Shown piece after piece: positions 9,285 to 11,845 of a DNA stretch of 11,845 bases. Within the stretch, counting starts at the first letter, position 1, and every line of letters starts with the position of its first letter. Source of the DNA: Proteobacteria bacterium UBA6908 (GTDB taxonomy: Bacteria; Pseudomonadota; Gammaproteobacteria; Acidiferrobacterales; UBA6901); the NCBI GenBank assembly GCA_002451085.1, contig DKBE01000015.1, positions 8,057 through 19,901 of the forward strand. The letters are read 5' to 3'. The position numbers and the translations under genes are program-made. The notes beneath the pieces were generated by a model that was not told where the DNA came from, ran no database searches, and worked only from the letters and a program-made list of their open reading frames with translations.

Positions 9285-10220
9285 TCCCGCGCCCATCGCG
9301 AACTGTTTGACGTTCACGGCATCCTGCTGCTCGACAAGCCGGTGGGTCTGACTTCCAATCAGGCTCTGCAACAGGCCAAGCGCCTGCTCAAGGCACGCAA
9401 GGCCGGCCACACCGGAAGCCTCGACCCGCTGGCCTCAGGGCTATTGCCACTGTGCTTCGGTGAGGCCACCAAGGTGTCACGATTTCTGCTCGAGGCCGAC
9501 AAGCGTTACCTGGCCGTGTTCAGGCTCGGTCAGTCTACGGCCACCGGCGATGCCGAAGGCGAAGTCATCGAATCCCGGCCGGTCACTGCCAGTCGGCGCG
9601 ACATCGAGCGCGCCATAGAGCGATTTACCGGCATGATCGAGCAGATCCCGCCCATGTACTCGGCGATCAAACAGGGCGGTCAGCCGCTGTACAAGCTGGC
9701 GCGGGCCGGGATTACCACAGAGCGTGCCCCGCGCTCGGTTACGGTTTACGAGTACACGGTGTTAGGCCTGGAGGGCGAGCGCCTGACGGTCGATATCCGT
9801 TGTTCCAAGGGCACTTATATTCGCGCCCTGGCCCACGATTTAGGCGAGATACTGGGTTGTGGGGCCCATGTGGCCGAACTGCGGCGCACCGAAATGGGCG
9901 GATTTCGGGTTGAAGAAGCCCTGACTCTGGCCGATTTCGAGGCCCTTCCGGACCCGCAGGCCCGGGCGGCGCGCCTGGTGCCGGCTGACGAGGCCCTGCG
10001 GGCCATACCGGCCATTACCATCTCCCGCCACGCCGCCTATTACTTCTGCCAGGGTCAGGCGGTCATGGCCCAGCCGCTGCCACCGGCAGGGTGGTTGCGT
10101 ATCTACGAAGAGGGGGGGCGGTTTCTGGGCCTGGCTGAGGTCGATGACGACGGCCGAGCAGCCCCGCGCCGGCTTTTACATAGCACGGAAGGGTCTGATT
10201 CGGCGCAAAAAACCGGTTGA
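9282..10220 (+). CDS. truB: tRNA pseudouridine(55) synthase TruB
   Basis: TruB converts U55 in the T loop of nearly all elongator tRNAs to pseudouridine and also acts as a tRNA folding chaperone. It has 312 residues, close to the 314 of E. coli. The catalytic motif GHTGSLDPLASG carries the nucleophilic aspartate at D48, the same number as in E. coli. Other conserved parts are GILLLDKPVGLTSN (13-26), GEATKVSRFLL, an IEQIPPMYSAIKQGG segment, CSKGTYIRALAHDLG (about residues 174-188) and GCGAHVAELRRT. The C-terminal part (about 250-303), ending in FLGLAEVDDDGRAAPRRLL, is the small TruB C-terminal (PUA-like) domain of the proteobacterial type. Translation starts at GTG. A run of seven G at 10112-10118 lies in the coding region and keeps frame. 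The last codons and stop overlap the -35 of the rpsO promoter. Confidence 0.98.
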   Translation: MSRAHRELFDVHGILLLDKPVGLTSNQALQQAKRLLKARKAGHTGSLDPLASGLLPLCFGEATKVSRFLLEADKRYLAVFRLGQSTATGDAEGEVIESRPVTASRRDIERAIERFTGMIEQIPPMYSAIKQGGQPLYKLARAGITTERAPRSVTVYEYTVLGLEGERLTVDIRCSKGTYIRALAHDLGEILGCGAHVAELRRTEMGGFRVEEALTLADFEALPDPQARAARLVPADEALRAIPAITISRHAAYYFCQGQAVMAQPLPPAGWLRIYEEGGRFLGLAEVDDDGRAAPRRLLHSTEGSDSAQKTG

Positions 10221-10245
10221 GGCCGGCCCCGGTGGCGGTTAGAAT
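10217..10245 (+). promoter_or_regulatory. Sigma70 promoter of rpsO
   Basis: TTGAGG (10217-10222) and TAGAAT (10240-10245) are exactly 17 bases apart. Transcription should start near 10251-10253, giving a leader of about 44 bases. The discriminator ACCGCC is GC-rich, as at growth-rate-controlled promoters. The -35 overlaps the truB TGA (10218-10220), so the promoter is embedded in the end of truB, the same place as the rpsO promoter in E. coli. It would drive rpsO and probably pnp apart from the upstream operon. Confidence 0.82.
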
Positions 10246-10251
10246 ACCGCC
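10234..10251 (+). repeat. Inverted repeat centred on the rpsO -10 box
   Basis: GGCGGT (10234-10239) and ACCGCC (10246-10251) form a perfect 6-bp inverted repeat whose 6-base centre is exactly the -10 hexamer TAGAAT. It could be an operator or merely the usual GC-rich discriminator meeting a GC-rich spacer. Confidence 0.5.
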
Positions 10252-10304
10252 CCTCAAACGAACCCCTTTTTACGGATTTATCCGAGGCTGATCCCATGAC
10301 CCTC
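10252..10304 (+). promoter_or_regulatory. rpsO leader with Shine-Dalgarno-masking pairings (candidate S15 autoregulatory site)
   Basis: The GAGG Shine-Dalgarno (10284-10287) can be involved in three pairings. A local hairpin CGGA/TCCG (10273-10276 with 10281-10284, loop TTTA) takes its first G. CCTC at 10252-10255, at the predicted 5' end of the mRNA, is complementary to GAGG. A second CCTC at 10301-10304 inside the gene is too, and would enclose the ATG. S15 represses its own mRNA in E. coli through a pseudoknot over the start region, and other bacteria use unrelated folds, so a similar role here is plausible. The pairings are short. Confidence 0.35.
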
Positions 10305-10565
10305 AAGGCTGAACAGAAGGCCGGTGTGATGAAAGATTTCCAGACCGGCAAGAATGACACCGGCTCGCCAGAGGTGCAGGTCGCCCTGCTCTCGGCGCGC
10401 ATCAACGAACTCAGTGGCCACTTCCAGGCGCACAAGAAGGACAACCATTCGCGTATGGGTCTGCTGCGTATGGTCAGCAAACGCCGCAAGCTGCTCGACT
10501 ACCTCAAGAACAAAGACGCCAAGCGTTACGTCGCCCTGGTCGAGAAACTCGGCCTGCGCAAGTAA
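10296..10565 (+). CDS. rpsO: 30S ribosomal protein S15
   Basis: S15 is a primary binder of the 16S rRNA central domain at the helix 20-21-22 junction and forms an intersubunit bridge. The 89 residues counting Met equal the E. coli length. The four-helix protein shows [17 protein letters not shown] (20-36), the rRNA-contacting [12 protein letters not shown] (41-52) with His42, Asp49 and Ser52 kept, and [15 protein letters not shown] (56-70), ending LGLRK. The residue after HSR is Met54, where E. coli has Arg; this is an ordinary-looking substitution at a variable-looking site. The ATG at 10296 has GAGG eight bases upstream. It has its own promoter overlapping truB, and pnp starts 66 bases after its stop. 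Confidence 0.98.
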   Translation: MTLKAEQKAGVMKDFQTGKNDTGSPEVQVALLSARINELSGHFQAHKKDNHSRMGLLRMVSKRRKLLDYLKNKDAKRYVALVEKLGLRK

Positions 10566-10588
10566 TCCCTGCGCAAGTATTCTTGCGC
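10553..10588 (+). repeat. Direct repeat and alternative hairpins at the rpsO-pnp junction
   Basis: CCTGCGCAAGTA occurs twice, at 10553-10564 (the last rpsO codons and stop) and 10568-10579, 15 bases apart start to start. The downstream CTTGCGC (10582-10588) pairs perfectly (7 bp) with GCGCAAG of the second copy (10571-10577, loop TATT), or with the same heptamer of the first copy (10556-10562). No T tract follows, so it is not a standard terminator. It may stabilise the rpsO 3' end or be an RNase target. The repeat looks like a small local duplication. Confidence 0.7.
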
Positions 10589-10619
10589 CAGAATTCCAAT
10601 TACTCCAGCCATCGGGACC

Positions 10620-10634
10620 GAGGATCAAGCCTTG
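10620..10634 (+). promoter_or_regulatory. Ribosome binding site fixing the TTG start of pnp
   Basis: GAGGA at 10620-10624 lies seven bases before TTG at 10632. No in-frame ATG or GTG is suitably placed, and starting at TTG gives [11 protein letters not shown], which aligns with the N terminus of E. coli PNPase, itself started at UUG as I recall. Confidence 0.8.
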
Positions 10635-11845
10635 AAGAAAGTTGTCAAAACGTTCCAGTACGGCGACCACACGGTCACAATCGAAACCGGCGAAATTGCC
10701 CGTCAGGCCGGCGGCGCCGTGATGGCGCGCATGGGCGACACCCTGGTGCATGTCACCGTGGTGGGACGCACCGAGAGCAAGCCCGGCCAGGATTTCTTCC
10801 CGCTGACCGTCGACTATCAGGAGCGCACCTACGCTGCCGGCCGTATCCCGGGTGGCTTCTTCAAGCGCGAAGGCCGTCCGTCCGAGAAGGAAATTCTCAC
10901 CTCGCGTCTCATCGATCGCCCGATCCGTCCGCTGTTTCCAAAGGGTTTCACCAACGAAGTGCAGGTCATCGCCACGGTCATGTCCGTGGACCCGGATATC
11001 GATCCGGATATCGTCGCCATGCTCGGCACCTCGGCAGCACTCTCGGTCTCGGGCATTCCGTTCAAGGGTCCGATCGGCGCGGCGCGCGTCGGTTACGAGA
11101 ACGGCCAGTATCTGCTCAACCCGGGCATGAAGGCCCTCAAGACCTCGCAGCTTGATCTGGTCGTGGCCGGTACCGAAGCCGCCGTGCTCATGGTTGAATC
11201 CGAAGCCAAGGTTCTGTCGGAAGAAGTGATGCTCGGCGCCGTGCTGTTTGGTCACGAACAGATGCGCACCGCCATCAATGCCATCCGCGAGCTCGCCAAG
11301 GAAGTCGGTGTCACACCGTGGGACTGGAAGGCCCCGGAGAAGGACACCGCGTTGATCGACAAGGTCAAGGCGCTGTGCGAGACCGATATCGCCGATGCCT
11401 ATCGCATCAAGGAAAAAGCTGCCCGTCAGGACAAGGTCGCCGAGGCCAAGACCAAGGTATTGGCAGCCTTGACGGACGATTCGACCGATCCCGACCAGGT
11501 CGAGCGCATCAAGGGATACATGAAGGACATTGAAAAGAAGGTTGTGCGCGGCCGGATTCTTGCCGGCGAGCCGCGCATCGATGGTCGCGATACCCGCACG
11601 GTGCGCCCAATCACCATCCGTACGGGTGTGCTGCCGCGCACCCATGGCTCGGCACTGTTTACCCGTGGCGAGACCCAGGCGCTGGTGGTCACCACCCTCG
11701 GCACCGGTCGCGATGCGCAGATCATTGATGCCCTCGAGGGCGAGCGCAAAGAGCCGTTCATGCTGCACTACAACTTCCCGCCGTCCTGCACGGGTGAAAC
11801 CGGCCGCGTCGGTTCGCCGAAGCGCCGCGAGATCGGCCACGGCCG
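10632..11845 (+). CDS. pnp: Polyribonucleotide nucleotidyltransferase (PNPase), 5' part
   Basis: PNPase is a trimeric 3'-5' phosphorolytic exoribonuclease of the cytoplasm and RNA degradosome; it releases nucleoside diphosphates and can run backwards to add tails. The reading frame is open to the right edge, with 404 complete codons of an expected roughly 700. Seen in order: first RNase PH domain (about 1-145) with [20 protein letters not shown] and [10 protein letters not shown] (76-85), [13 protein letters not shown] (91-103), the all-helical linker domain (about 215-305), then the start of the second, catalytic RNase PH domain. This has GEPRIDGRD (312-320), [19 protein letters not shown] (331-349), [11 protein letters not shown] (394-404) and His403. 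The Ser motif for phosphate, KH and S1 domains would lie outside. It starts at TTG 66 bases after rpsO. No separate promoter is visible, so it is probably read from the rpsO promoter. Confidence 0.97.
   Translation, partial: MKKVVKTFQYGDHTVTIETGEIARQAGGAVMARMGDTLVHVTVVGRTESKPGQDFFPLTVDYQERTYAAGRIPGGFFKREGRPSEKEILTSRLIDRPIRPLFPKGFTNEVQVIATVMSVDPDIDPDIVAMLGTSAALSVSGIPFKGPIGAARVGYENGQYLLNPGMKALKTSQLDLVVAGTEAAVLMVESEAKVLSEEVMLGAVLFGHEQMRTAINAIRELAKEVGVTPWDWKAPEKDTALIDKVKALCETDIADAYRIKEKAARQDKVAEAKTKVLAALTDDSTDPDQVERIKGYMKDIEKKVVRGRILAGEPRIDGRDTRTVRPITIRTGVLPRTHGSALFTRGETQALVVTTLGTGRDAQIIDALEGERKEPFMLHYNFPPSCTGETGRVGSPKRREIGHG

Noticed and set aside
10112..10118. Run of seven G in truB as a possible frameshift or slippage site
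   Set aside because: The frame continues correctly on both sides with conserved TruB C-terminal sequence, so there is no sign of a broken or programmed frame.
10583..11155. Plus-strand open frame of 190 codons starting just before pnp
   Set aside because: This is an out-of-frame shadow of pnp. The true frame starts at TTG 10632 and matches PNPase throughout.
10278..11840. Long minus-strand open frame (520 codons) opposite rpsO and pnp
   Set aside because: It covers two well-identified plus-strand genes, a promoter region and their spacer. No recognisable motif or plausible ribosome binding site supports it.

Overview
The window is a densely packed, one-strand (+) chromosomal core-gene segment of a Gammaproteobacterium. 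The evidence is the protein content and the gene order: the distal end of the complex I operon (nuoL-nuoM-nuoN), then an initiator tRNA, then the classical metY-rimP-nusA-infB-rbfA-truB-rpsO-pnp cluster. The second half has the same order as in Escherichia coli. E. coli does not have nuo directly upstream, but as far as I remember several non-enteric gammaproteobacterial groups do, so I favour a non-enteric, fairly GC-rich (about 60% by eye) lineage. I cannot name a genus from the sequence.

Layout: 1-1152 is nuoL, cut at its 5' side by the window. nuoM (1165-2664) and nuoN (2678-4120) follow with 12-13 base gaps. The 82-base gap 4121-4202 has no recognisable terminator and holds two sigma70-like promoters, the nearer one very good with a GC-rich discriminator. 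The initiator tRNA is at 4203-4279 with CCA encoded. The 160-base gap 4280-4439 holds two perfect hairpins, the second matching in shape and position the gammaproteobacterial rimP leader attenuator. Then come rimP (4440-4895), nusA (4914-6413), infB (6435-8843), rbfA (8898-9257), truB (9282-10220, GTG start), a strong promoter overlapping the truB stop, rpsO (10296-10565) and pnp (10632 to beyond the right edge, TTG start).

Functionally, the left third makes the three antiporter-like proton-pumping membrane subunits of NADH:quinone oxidoreductase. The rest is a gene-expression operon: initiator tRNA and IF2 (initiation), RimP, RbfA and S15 (30S assembly), TruB (tRNA pseudouridine 55), NusA (elongation, termination, antitermination) and PNPase (RNA decay).

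I found no mobile element, CRISPR, prophage, defence island or unknown gene, and no previously undescribed system. The points worth a second look are small: a U1.U72 mismatch in the initiator tRNA in place of the usual C1.A72, attenuator-like structure before rimP, promoter hexamers of rpsO sitting in the centres of inverted repeats, and a very short rpsO-pnp spacer with a 12-base direct repeat giving two alternative hairpins.
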